From assembly GCA_905216215.1 (NCBI GenBank), contig CAJMSZ010000012.1:1-59292 (forward strand): DNA of 59,292 bases, in the 5' to 3' direction. The position numbers and the translations under genes were made by a program. Below are positions 16,294 through 24,298 of the stretch, in pieces. The notes beneath the pieces were generated by a model, which had not been told where the DNA came from, ran no database searches, and was given only the letters and a program-made list of their open reading frames with translations. Positions within the stretch are counted from its first letter, which is position 1; every line of letters starts with the position of its first letter. Origin of the DNA: an uncultured bacterium. GTDB lineage: Bacteria; Bacillota; Clostridia; Lachnospirales; Lachnospiraceae.

Positions 16294-17251
16294 TCGCTTT
16301 ATCTATCCCCCGTTTAATTCTTGGGTCAGCAAATGCATACAATATATCTGCCAACAAATTTCCAATAACAAGAATGAAGCCTGAAAGCATAATGTAAGCC
16401 ATAATAATCGGGTAATCTCTCTGTCCGATTGCACTCATAGCAAACATACCGATTCCCGGCCAACCAAATACACTTTCAATAATAAAAGAACCACAGACCA
16501 AAGAAGCAAGATTCATTCCCAAAAGTGTAATGATAGGAAGCAATGTATTTTTCAATACATGTTTCCGTAAAATATTCGGAGCGGTTGTTCCTTTTGCTTC
16601 AGCTGTAAGTACATATTCTTCTGCAAGCTGTCCAATCGTATTGGTACGAATGTAACGAATAAAAACAGCCAGTGTACCAAGACTTAAGGTAATACTTGGC
16701 ATAATCAGATGTTTGATGGTATCAATGGTTGACTCATTTCCAACAGTATGCATACCACCGGAAGGGAGGATGCCAAGCTCTGCTGTAAATAAAATGATTA
16801 AAAGCATCCCAAGCCAGAAAGAAGGAATCGACATTCCGATATATGACACAAAACTGATAATGTTATCCACAATGCCATTTTTCTTATATCCTGCCCACAA
16901 TCCTAATGGAATGGCAAGCAATAAAGAAAGCACCAGCGCACATCCCATCAGCAAAATAGTAGTAGGTAATCTCCGCATAAGCTGAGGCGCAACAGCAGAT
17001 TTATTTGATAATGATACTCCAAAATCACCATGGAGCGCTTTCCCCAACCATCCAATATATTGTTCTGGCAGAGACTGGTTTGCACCTAATTTTTCTAAAA
17101 CTGCTTCTCTTTCTGCTTCGCTCATATCACCGGTAATATACATACTCGAAATGTCTCCCGGTGCGACATAAATAATTGCAAATGAGAAGAAGGAAATCAA
17201 AAGCATGACGATTAATGTCTCAATAATTTTTTTACCACAGTATTTCCACAT
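16283..17251 (-). CDS. oppB: Oligopeptide ABC transporter permease OppB
   Basis: 322 residues with six membrane segments, the OppB/DppB N-terminal half (FAIIYVAPGD), LPTTILLMGCALVLSLLLA and the EAA-type loop (LTAEAKGTTAPNILRKHVLK). Channel partner of OppC. It starts 110 bp after the oppA stop. A hairpin in that gap probably lowers expression of oppB onwards relative to oppA. Confidence 0.93.
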   Translation of the reverse strand: MWKYCGKKIIETLIVMLLISFFSFAIIYVAPGDISSMYITGDMSEAEREAVLEKLGANQSLPEQYIGWLGKALHGDFGVSLSNKSAVAPQLMRRLPTTILLMGCALVLSLLLAIPLGLWAGYKKNGIVDNIISFVSYIGMSIPSFWLGMLLIILFTAELGILPSGGMHTVGNESTIDTIKHLIMPSITLSLGTLAVFIRYIRTNTIGQLAEEYVLTAEAKGTTAPNILRKHVLKNTLLPIITLLGMNLASLVCGSFIIESVFGWPGIGMFAMSAIGQRDYPIIMAYIMLSGFILVIGNLLADILYAFADPRIKRGIDKANGK

Positions 17252-17310
17252 GTTCTTTCCTCTCTATACTAGAAAAGGTTCACAGAACCCTTTTGTCGTA
17301 TGCCTGGCAA

Positions 17311-17350
17311 AAAGAAGGGGCACCTCCTCTAAACGAAAGCACCCCTCTTT
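17311..17350 (-). terminator. Intra-operon hairpin between oppA and oppB
   Basis: On the minus strand AAAGAGGGGTGC and GCCCCTTCTTT pair around a 17-nt loop, 10 bp after the oppA stop and followed by T residues. Partial terminators or RNA-stabilising stems after the binding-protein gene are common in ABC operons and would explain excess OppA. I infer partial, not full, termination. Confidence 0.6.
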
Positions 17351-17360
17351 ATGTCAAATC

Positions 17361-18947
17361 CTAATCTACTTTAATTGACATCCAATCTACAAATTCTGGA
17401 ACTACTTCAGAACCATCCAGTCCTGTTACATTCTTCTGAGAAACCATTACATAGTTTGTGTAAGTAAGTGGGAATACCCAGTTTTCTTCTGTGTATTTTT
17501 CCTGAATTTCATTCCATAATTTCTGAGCTTCTTCCTGTGTAACTGCGCTGTCTGCCTGTTTAACAAGTGAAGTCATTCCTTCACTCCAGCCCCATCCACT
17601 GTTCTTCATATAAGTAGATGCCTGCCATCCACAATCACCACGTTCAGAATCCCAACCATTGGAACCGATATCGTATTCATCTGTGGTCTTTCCACTGTAT
17701 GGTGCAAAGAAGATTGAGAAGAAGGTAGGTGAATCAAGTCCCTGAACCTCTAAGTTTACACCAATTGCTGCAAGCTGCTGCTGAACAACAGTTGCTACTG
17801 CTTCCATGTTTGCACGGTCAGCATTGTAGATGTATTTCAGTGTTTTTCCTGCAAGTCCTGATGACTGTGCAAGTTCTTTTGCTTTTTCAAGATCCTGAGA
17901 ATAACCAGGTGCTTTTTTATTATAAAGTGACTGGTCTGGTGTAAGCACACTGTTGGCACAAACTGCAAGTTTATCGCTTCCGTATGCTGCATCAATAATT
18001 TCCTGATCGTTTAATGCAAGCATAATGGCTTCTCTTGCTTCGGCAGGAAGACTTGCAAATGCTCCACCTGGATTAAACTGAAGGTAATTCAATCTTGCTT
18101 CTGTTACAGAAGTAACATTGTAATTATCATCTTTTTCGTATTTTTCCAACTCATCTGCTGTTGTAATACGCATGTAAGAAAGTTCACCGTTTTCAAATGC
18201 AATCTGTTTTGAACTTCCTGAACCTAATGTACGAAGAACAATCTTCTTAACACTTGGCTGTCCACCAAAATAATCGTCCCTTGCTGTATAAACTAAGCTG
18301 TCATCGTTGATTTCAGAAACAACGTAAGGTCCTGATGTTGCCATATCGGTGTTCCAGAAATATCCACTGTCATCAACCTTTGTTACATCCCAGTCAAACG
18401 CATGTCCTGGTAACAGAACAGTATCACCTAATGTATTTTTAAAGTTTGCAGACACCATTGGAAGTACAAATTCTACAGTCTTATCGTCAATTTTATTAAT
18501 CTGAATATCCTGTCCGTTTACAGTTGCAAGACCTGAACGTCCACTGCTTGCCATAGAATAGTCAATTTTGAACTGAATATCATCTGCTGTAATCGGTTCT
18601 CCATCACTCCATGTTGCCTTATCATTCAGATGTACAGTATATGTTAATCCATCATCAGAAACATCCAGTTTGTCCGCAAGATAATATTCCATTCCTGAAC
18701 CTGTCTGATAGAAAAGGGAATTATAAAGCGGACGAAGCATCGTTGTAAATGAGTCTGTTCCTGATCCACTTGGTTTCAAACTGTCTGGCATATAATCAAT
18801 TGCCATCGTGAATGTACCGTCACTGTCCTTTTTCTTTGTGTCTTCTGTCTTTGTCTCAGTGTTTGAATCACTGCTCTTACCGCATCCCGCTGCCAAACTA
18901 GCCACCATAGCTGTTGCCAGAAGAATCGCCAAGATTTTCTTTTTCAT
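17361..18947 (-). CDS. oppA: Oligopeptide-binding lipoprotein OppA
   Basis: 528 residues of the SBP family 5 type. Signal MKKKILAILLATAMVASLAA followed by lipobox Cys at about 21 and a Ser/Asp/Lys-rich linker. YTVHLNDKATWSDGEPITADD is the family signature segment. It binds peptides outside the cell for OppBCDF. The ATG at 18947 has AAAGGAGG 7 bp upstream. The longer frame upstream lacks such a site. First gene of oppABCDF-malY. Confidence 0.93.
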   Translation of the reverse strand: MKKKILAILLATAMVASLAAGCGKSSDSNTETKTEDTKKKDSDGTFTMAIDYMPDSLKPSGSGTDSFTTMLRPLYNSLFYQTGSGMEYYLADKLDVSDDGLTYTVHLNDKATWSDGEPITADDIQFKIDYSMASSGRSGLATVNGQDIQINKIDDKTVEFVLPMVSANFKNTLGDTVLLPGHAFDWDVTKVDDSGYFWNTDMATSGPYVVSEINDDSLVYTARDDYFGGQPSVKKIVLRTLGSGSSKQIAFENGELSYMRITTADELEKYEKDDNYNVTSVTEARLNYLQFNPGGAFASLPAEAREAIMLALNDQEIIDAAYGSDKLAVCANSVLTPDQSLYNKKAPGYSQDLEKAKELAQSSGLAGKTLKYIYNADRANMEAVATVVQQQLAAIGVNLEVQGLDSPTFFSIFFAPYSGKTTDEYDIGSNGWDSERGDCGWQASTYMKNSGWGWSEGMTSLVKQADSAVTQEEAQKLWNEIQEKYTEENWVFPLTYTNYVMVSQKNVTGLDGSEVVPEFVDWMSIKVD

Positions 18948-19036
18948 AGTTGTTCCTCCTTTGTTTTTAACCATTTGTTTTGGACACATCTTTCGACTAT
19001 CCGTTAATGAGTATATAAGAATCTTCTCTTAAATGG

Positions 19037-19091
19037 AATTTACAAACCCGCTCCAGTGTAAATCAAATTTACATTTTAGTCTTTTTGTAAA
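19037..19091. promoter_or_regulatory. Candidate operators upstream of oppA (TGTAAA/TTTACA sites)
   Basis: A perfect 7-3-7 palindrome TGTAAATCAAATTTACA lies at 19057-19073, with extra half sites AATTTACA at 19037-19044 and TGTAAA at 19086-19091. They sit between oppA and the TetR gene, both on the minus strand, so they precede oppA. The neighbouring TetR-family protein is the natural candidate ligand. Confidence 0.6.
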
Positions 19092-19143
19092 CCCATACTC
19101 AATCTTATTTGTCATATAATAAAAGGTCATAGTTTCCCATAAC

Positions 19144-19686
19144 CTAGTGATAATACGCCTTAATAGGTTCCGGCACACAGCTACAGAGCAAATCTGTAAC
19201 TTCCTGTGGAGTCCGCTTATCATCCTTTGCCTTTAACCAGTTGAATATCAGCCTTGTCCTTGCCAGATTCCACATATAAACAGAAATCTCAACATCTTCC
19301 GGAAGTTCTTTTTGTCCCAGTTCCCTTTTCAATTGTTGTTCCATGCAAAGAATCGAATAGGAAGTTATATAATCCAAAATACTGTTCTGTCCGTCATACG
19401 CAGCAACGTTCACATAAAAATCACGCTCGCTGAACATATACTCCAAAATCCGTGCATGATATTCTCTCCACTCAAATTTCTCGAGTCCGTGAAAAATCTC
19501 CTCCGCATCTCTTCGGTATATCCAACTGACTAAATCGTATTTATCTTTAAAGTGATTGTAGAAAGCAGTCCTCGAAACATCACAATTTTTGACAATATCC
19601 TGCACCCCGATATTCGTAAAGGACTTTCTTTTCAATAAATCTTCTATCGACTCCGCAAGCACTGTCTTTGCGTCTGTCTTTATCAT
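19144..19686 (-). CDS. TetR/AcrR-family regulator (DhaS-like)
   Basis: 180 residues. The N-terminal HTH (about 8-55) reads FTNIGVQDIVKNCDVSRTAF then YNHFKDKYDLVSWIY, a spacing typical of the DhaS/TetR_C_8 branch. The C-terminal ligand domain is helical and not informative about the ligand. It lies about 200 bp upstream of oppA on the same strand with palindromes between, so control of peptide uptake is likely. It resembles the TetR at 50279-50878 in the HTH (FYxHFKDKYxLxxWI). Confidence 0.88.
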   Translation of the reverse strand: MIKTDAKTVLAESIEDLLKRKSFTNIGVQDIVKNCDVSRTAFYNHFKDKYDLVSWIYRRDAEEIFHGLEKFEWREYHARILEYMFSERDFYVNVAAYDGQNSILDYITSYSILCMEQQLKRELGQKELPEDVEISVYMWNLARTRLIFNWLKAKDDKRTPQEVTDLLCSCVPEPIKAYYH

Positions 19687-19843
19687 TCTCCCACATCCAT
19701 TCCAACTACAAAACTCGCCACTTTTACTCGCTTATCATTTTACTTTCTTCCGCCAAAAAAGTCCAATCGTTTTAAAAAATACATTGCGCCCATTTATTGG
19801 TGTTATCTATATGTCTTTTACAGAAGGACTGGCATCTGGTGTA

Positions 19844-21247
19844 CTAGCTTTGCAGATATCGGAAAATTTCATCCAGTCGTCTAATGGCTTCCCTCAATAT
19901 CTCCTCATTCATTTCCGAGTAATTGAGTATCATAATGTGCTGATACCGTTCCTCTATTTCCGTACAGAATTCTGACAGGAACTCAATATGTATTTTCTGT
20001 TGTTTTGCCAGCCACTTCAGTTCAATATCCGCCAGGCCGGTATCCATCCACACTAATAAATGCGTACCACAATCGATTCCTCCGATTTCCCTGACCGGAA
20101 GGTGTGTTGCTCCCCTAATAATCTGGATAAGCAAGTCTCTTTGCGCAGAGTAATGCTTTTTCAGCCGGCTCACATGACGGTCAAAGTATTTTCTGTCTAT
20201 GAATTTTGCAAGGGCATACTGCTCGCAGGCAGAGGCTGTATTAGAATAAAAGGTTGCGCTTTCCATGTATCTTCTCATCAGCTTTTCCGGCAGAATCATA
20301 TAACTGATTCTTAAAGAGGGAGCCAGAGTTTTGCTGAAGGTATTCATATAAATAACCCTGTGCTGTGTATCCATACTATATAAGGTAGGAACCATGCGGG
20401 AATTATAGCGGAACTCACAGTCATAATCATCCTCAATAATATAGCGCTCCATTTTGCGTGCACACCATTCCAGAAGTTCCTGCCTGCGCGCCACGGTCAT
20501 GACTGTACCGAGCGGATAGCTGTGCTCCGGCGATACGTGAATCACATCTGCCCCTTTTGCACGCAGACTGTCCACATCAATCCCATTTTCATTCATCGGA
20601 ATATACGTCCACGTCACACCAAACTCATCATAAATCCCCGGTATTTTCTTAGAGCCCGGACTTTCCACTGCGTAAATCGCATCCTGCGGAAGAATTTTCA
20701 TCAGGCGATTGTACAGATATTCAATTCCCGCTCCAATGATGATGCACTCCGGGGATACCTGCATTTTACGTGTACGGTATAAATACTCCACTATAGCTGT
20801 CCTTAATTCCCTGATTCCCTGAAAATGTACTCTTTTTACCAGTTCCACATCATATTCGGAAAGCACCTCCCGCATGACCTTCCGCCACTGTGTAAAGGGA
20901 AACTTCTCGTAGGCCGTATTATTTACCGTAAAATCCGCAAACCATGACTCTTCGTCATATACAGGCGGATACTCTGCCGGTTCTGAGCGGTACTCCGACA
21001 TGGTTTCCACATCTGCAACAAAATACCCTCTCTTTTCCTCAGAATACAAATATCCTTCCACAACAAGCTGTTCATAGGCATTGATGACCGTCTTCACACT
21101 GATATCATTTTCCCTGGCAAATTCACGCTTGGAAGGAAGCTTCATTCCTGCGGGCAAATGTCCGCTTAAAATATCATTTTTCAGACAGTCATATAAGTAT
21201 TCATATAAGGGCTGTCCTTTTCTCTTTTCAAAATCATATCGAATCAT
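19844..21247 (-). CDS. MocR/PdxR-type GntR-aminotransferase regulator
   Basis: 467 residues. N-terminal GntR winged helix (about 1-75, LPSKREFARENDISVKTVIN) fused to a class I aminotransferase domain with VSPEHSYPLGT, EDDYDCEFRY and the PLP-lysine segment NTFSKTLAPSLR. MocR proteins bind PLP and usually act as activators of adjacent divergent genes for PLP, GABA or amino-acid metabolism. Here the divergent neighbour is the dehydrogenase at 21361, so that operon is the likely target. Direct control of vitamin B6 genes is not supported by the local context. Confidence 0.9.
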   Translation of the reverse strand: MIRYDFEKRKGQPLYEYLYDCLKNDILSGHLPAGMKLPSKREFARENDISVKTVINAYEQLVVEGYLYSEEKRGYFVADVETMSEYRSEPAEYPPVYDEESWFADFTVNNTAYEKFPFTQWRKVMREVLSEYDVELVKRVHFQGIRELRTAIVEYLYRTRKMQVSPECIIIGAGIEYLYNRLMKILPQDAIYAVESPGSKKIPGIYDEFGVTWTYIPMNENGIDVDSLRAKGADVIHVSPEHSYPLGTVMTVARRQELLEWCARKMERYIIEDDYDCEFRYNSRMVPTLYSMDTQHRVIYMNTFSKTLAPSLRISYMILPEKLMRRYMESATFYSNTASACEQYALAKFIDRKYFDRHVSRLKKHYSAQRDLLIQIIRGATHLPVREIGGIDCGTHLLVWMDTGLADIELKWLAKQQKIHIEFLSEFCTEIEERYQHIMILNYSEMNEEILREAIRRLDEIFRYLQS

Positions 21248-21360
21248 AATCTGGTTACCTTATTTTTTATTATTTTGGTTATTTCAATATACCCATTGGA
21301 AATTATAATGGGATTTATACAATTTGTAAACGAAATTCATAAGAATATCAGGAGGTTACT
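21248..21360. promoter_or_regulatory. Divergent promoter region, MocR gene / dehydrogenase operon
   Basis: A 113-bp gap. TATAAT occurs on the plus strand (about 21304-21309) without a good -35, which fits an activator-dependent promoter. An imperfect dyad CCCATT...AATGGG overlaps this -10. AGGAGG precedes ATG 21361. Confidence 0.5.
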
Positions 21361-22152
21361 ATGGGAATATATGCTATCACAGGCGGTTCAAGCGGAATCG
21401 GAGCCCAGACTGTAAAACTTTTAAAAGAACGAGGCCATGAAGTTATTAACATCGACATGAAGGGTGGCGATATCGAAGTTGACCTCTCTACATTAGAAGG
21501 ACGCAAGAAGACAATTGATGAATTGCATCGCATGTGTCCGGACGGACTGGACGGCATGATTCTGAATGCCGGTGTTTCCGGAGCCTGCGGTAAACCGGAG
21601 CTCATCATATCATTGAACTTTTTCTCTACTATCGAAGTTGCAAAAGGCGTTTATGATTTGGTCCAGAAGAGACATGGCGCTATGGTTGTTACATCTTCTA
21701 ATACGATTTCCCAGGGACGTATCCGTATGGATATCGCTGACCTGTTAAATAATGCAAATGATGACGAACAGCGTATTTTAAATATCGTTGGACAGATGGA
21801 CAGAACAGACTTAAGCGTAGGAAACACACTTTATGTTGCCACAAAGTACGCGCTTGCAAGATGGGTACGGCGTCATTCTGCTTCTTATGCTGCAAATGGG
21901 GTTCGCATCAACGCAGTTGCACCCGGTAATGTGAATACAGCCATGACAGCAATCCTGACACCTACAACAAAAATGGCAATCAATGCACTCCCTATCCCTA
22001 CTCAATATGGGCAGGACGCACTGATGGATCCGGCGGAAGTTGCATCCGTAATCGTATTCCTTGTTTCCAATGAAGCAAGAGGTGTCTGCGGAAATATTAT
22101 GTTCGTAGACGGTGGAACAGACGCTCTGCTCAACACGGAAAAAGTATATTAA
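21361..22152 (+). CDS. Short-chain dehydrogenase, 3-alpha-hydroxysteroid dehydrogenase-like
   Basis: 263 residues, classical SDR Rossmann fold. Cofactor motif TGGSSGIG (about 7-14), Asp after beta-2 (INIDMK) favouring NAD(H), NAG (about 69-71), and active-site YVATKYALARW (YxxTK). The order and wording (DLSTLEGRKKTIDEL, LNFFSTIEV, RINAVAPGNVNT, PAEVASVIVFLVSNEA, VDGGTDA) recall the Comamonas 3-alpha-HSD/carbonyl reductase subgroup, including the long loop before the active-site Tyr. The substrate may therefore be a steroid, bile acid or other cyclic ketone, but this is inferred from motif similarity. It forms an operon with an NTF2-like gene. Confidence 0.85.
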   Translation: MGIYAITGGSSGIGAQTVKLLKERGHEVINIDMKGGDIEVDLSTLEGRKKTIDELHRMCPDGLDGMILNAGVSGACGKPELIISLNFFSTIEVAKGVYDLVQKRHGAMVVTSSNTISQGRIRMDIADLLNNANDDEQRILNIVGQMDRTDLSVGNTLYVATKYALARWVRRHSASYAANGVRINAVAPGNVNTAMTAILTPTTKMAINALPIPTQYGQDALMDPAEVASVIVFLVSNEARGVCGNIMFVDGGTDALLNTEKVY

Positions 22153-22169
22153 AGGTGGAGGAAATTATT

Positions 22170-22499
22170 ATGAGTATCATTGAAAAATACATAGATGCTG
22201 CGCTTAACAAAGATTACGAAGCAATTTCAAGATTATTTACCAAGCATGGACATTATAACGACTATACTCCAATCGGAGCGCTCCGCCAGGAGTACCATGT
22301 ATATGGCCGGGAGGCAATTGCGATGTTTTTCCGAAACAAGTTCTTCTTCCGTCAGTTTTCTTTCTCAAGTCCGAAGATTTTAAATGACCATCAGATAGAA
22401 TTTGTTGCTTCTTATGGTGATTACTATATTGTAGCTCTTGCCAATATTGAATACGCAGAAGACGGACAGATTCTCCGTATGATTGTAAGAGCAAGATAA
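22170..22499 (+). CDS. NTF2/SnoaL-like small protein
   Basis: 109 residues from ATG 22170, which has GGTGGAGG upstream. The 15-nt-longer start lacks one. An N-terminal helix pair (IIEKYIDAALNKDYEAISRL), an aromatic-rich centre (FFRNKFFFRQFSF) and three terminal strands ending with ILRMIVRAR fit the cone-shaped NTF2 fold (SnoaL, ketosteroid-isomerase and limonene-epoxide-hydrolase relatives). Located 17 bp behind the SDR gene, it may act on the same substrate. No clear ketosteroid isomerase catalytic Tyr/Asp set can be assigned, so the reaction is unknown. Confidence 0.7.
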   Translation: MSIIEKYIDAALNKDYEAISRLFTKHGHYNDYTPIGALRQEYHVYGREAIAMFFRNKFFFRQFSFSSPKILNDHQIEFVASYGDYYIVALANIEYAEDGQILRMIVRAR

Positions 22500-22552
22500 A
22501 AAAAGACCATTCCCTCCTAAATGAATGGCATCAAGCCAAACTTTACCTATAT

Positions 22553-22593
22553 AAAGGCTCCTGCTTCTCTTAATTGAGTAGCAGGAGCCTTTT
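22553..22593 (+). terminator. Terminator of the dehydrogenase operon
   Basis: AAAGGCTCCTGCT and AGCAGGAGCCTTTT form a 13-bp stem around a loop of about 13 nt, followed by T residues. It also lies just beyond the end of the AlbA_2 remnant on the other strand. Confidence 0.9.
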
Positions 22594-22597
22594 ATTT

Positions 22598-22726
22598 TCA
22601 CGACTCTATAAGTCCCATCTGACTAAAAACATTAGCAATTGCTTTATTTCGAATTTTAGAATGACCATTCATAGTTTTCTCGAAAGTCAGTCCATTATAC
22701 AATCCGCCCGAAGAAGTTACCCCCAG
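22598..22726 (-). pseudogene. C-terminal fragment of an AlbA_2/RecG-like HTH protein
   Basis: The minus strand reads VTSSGGLYNGLTFEKTMNG then HSKIRNKAIANVF then SQMGLIES and a stop. This matches the conserved VEITSPGGL..GLT...ML.G.S..RN..IA..F..MGLIE segment of 'putative DNA-binding domain' (AlbA_2) ATP-binding proteins, which normally continues with WGTGI. The match stops abruptly upstream in another frame, and the 5' part (several hundred codons) is missing, so this is a decayed remnant next to the DUF4143 ATPase. Confidence 0.7.
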
Positions 22727-22749
22727 TCATTCATCATAAACTGCAGCTA

Positions 22750-24096
22750 CTACAATCCACTAATATCCAGCTCAACTATCATCTGTTCAAGCTTTCGTTC
22801 TTTCAAAAGATAGCACATATATATTGGAAGATATATCATATTGCTTTCTCTTTCTACATTTCCTGTAGAAAAGATATATGCTTTTTCAAGGTGATAATCA
22901 GAAATACTCATAAAATTATCCAGAGCTTTATGCGATTTATATGCTTTCCCCGATTTTACTTCAATTGGAATAATTTTTCCACCCATTTCTATCACAAAAT
23001 CCAGTTCACCCAAATTTTTCTTCTTACAGAAATATGGTTCAAATCCATTAGCCGTTAATTGTTGCGCAACAGCATTTTCAAAATGTGCACCATTATTCAC
23101 TTCTCCATTTTTATTAATCAATTCAATTTTTGTTTCTGCAGGATATGCACTTGTGAGAAGACCCGCATCACTCGAAAACAACCTGAATACATTGGTATTC
23201 TTACTTGCCAGAAGAGGAATCACTGGTGCGTCCACATTGTAAACCGGCAGAGCTACACCGGCATCTTTTAACCACAAAAAACTATTTTCATATCTGTTAA
23301 ACTTAAGTTCCTTATCCAACATGCTAAAAACAAATTTTTTATTCTGCTTATTTAACTCGGCTGGAATAATGTCATACACAGATTTCAACTTCAGTTTCTT
23401 GTCCTCTAGTTCATATTGAGTAAAATCTTCTCTATAAAGTGTGACAATATCTCTCTGAACTTTGTCAACCTGACGGATATCTTTTGTTTCAATGTACGTC
23501 TTCACAGCATCAGGCATTCCGCCAACAATAAGATATACAAAAAACATGGATAACAACTTCTGATGTATAAATTCATCTACAGAGCTGTATGTTTCAAATT
23601 TTTCCCTCAACATATCTAACGTCGTTTGAGAAACATTATTTGCCACCATAAATTCTTCGAAGTCCATAGGATACATCCGCAGAACCGATAAATATCCAAC
23701 CGGAGCCGATGCTATTCCTTTCAGTTCTACTCCCAGGAGCGAACCACTCATTACATACTTAAAGCTTCCCTCATCTACAAGGAATTTTATTTTGGTGACT
23801 ATTTCCGGACACTTCTGAACTTCGTCGAAGAATACCACTGTTTTATACGGTTTACACTCTTCTGGCATAATCATTCTTAATTTGACCAAAAACTCTTCTG
23901 CACTCATTTCCGCATTTAAATACTTGATCATATCTGGCTGATCGATGAAATTCACTTCGAATTTACTATATTTACTCTTTTCAATCTCATCTCTTATAAT
24001 CCAGGTTTTTCCAGTTTGTCTTGCCCCTGTTACCAATAATGCTTTATTGGAATTATCAAGCCATTCTCTAATCGTAACGGAGTCTTTTCTATACAT
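22750..24096 (-). CDS. AAA-family ATPase with DUF4143 C-terminal domain
   Basis: 448 residues. Walker A GARQTGKTW (about 24-32), Walker B VVFFDEVQK (about 88-96), a sensor-type MSGSLLG, and a C-terminal PD-(D/E)XK-like segment GELDFVIEMGGKIIPIEVKSG typical of DUF4143 proteins. These multicopy bacterial and archaeal ATPases have no firmly settled role. DNA-related or mobile-element functions are proposed. Four evenly spaced repeats lie immediately upstream. The neighbouring AlbA_2 fragment suggests this is a turnover hot spot. Confidence 0.88.
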   Translation of the reverse strand: MYRKDSVTIREWLDNSNKALLVTGARQTGKTWIIRDEIEKSKYSKFEVNFIDQPDMIKYLNAEMSAEEFLVKLRMIMPEECKPYKTVVFFDEVQKCPEIVTKIKFLVDEGSFKYVMSGSLLGVELKGIASAPVGYLSVLRMYPMDFEEFMVANNVSQTTLDMLREKFETYSSVDEFIHQKLLSMFFVYLIVGGMPDAVKTYIETKDIRQVDKVQRDIVTLYREDFTQYELEDKKLKLKSVYDIIPAELNKQNKKFVFSMLDKELKFNRYENSFLWLKDAGVALPVYNVDAPVIPLLASKNTNVFRLFSSDAGLLTSAYPAETKIELINKNGEVNNGAHFENAVAQQLTANGFEPYFCKKKNLGELDFVIEMGGKIIPIEVKSGKAYKSHKALDNFMSISDYHLEKAYIFSTGNVERESNMIYLPIYMCYLLKERKLEQMIVELDISGL

Positions 24097-24128
24097 TTTC
24101 CATCACCTCTACTTATAAAATACAATGT

Positions 24129-24241
24129 CTGCCCCGTTTTTTCAATCTATTTTTCTTAAAACGCCCCGTTTTTATTACTATTTTTATCTTAAAATGCCCC
24201 GTTTTTTATATATTATTCGTCAAAAAATGCCCCGTTTTTTG
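24129..24241. repeat. Four phased direct repeats (core GCCCCGTTTTT)
   Basis: The core GCCCCGTTTTT begins at 24131, 24163, 24196 and 24229, that is, at intervals of 32, 33 and 33 bp (about three helical turns). Copies 2-4 are preceded by AAAA(T/C). The intervening DNA is AT-rich and not conserved. The array lies 35 bp upstream of the DUF4143 ATPase start, between it and the guanylate-kinase terminator. The arrangement suggests a protein-binding array (operator or iteron-like), not a CRISPR. Confidence 0.85.
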
Positions 24242-24252
24242 AAGTTATAAAA

Positions 24253-24291
24253 AAATCAGGTATTTCACTCAAACTGAAACACCTGATTTTA
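24253..24291 (-). terminator. Terminator of the guanylate-kinase-like gene
   Basis: AAATCAGGT(A/G)TTTCA arms form a 15-bp stem with one mismatch around a 7-nt loop, 8 bp after the stop, followed by a T-run on the minus strand. Confidence 0.9.
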
Positions 24292-24298
24292 CCAAATC

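Noticed and set aside
24129..24241. CRISPR array
   Set aside because: Only an 11-bp core repeats, spacers are AT-rich and not spacer-like, and no cas genes are present. A phased binding array is a better reading.
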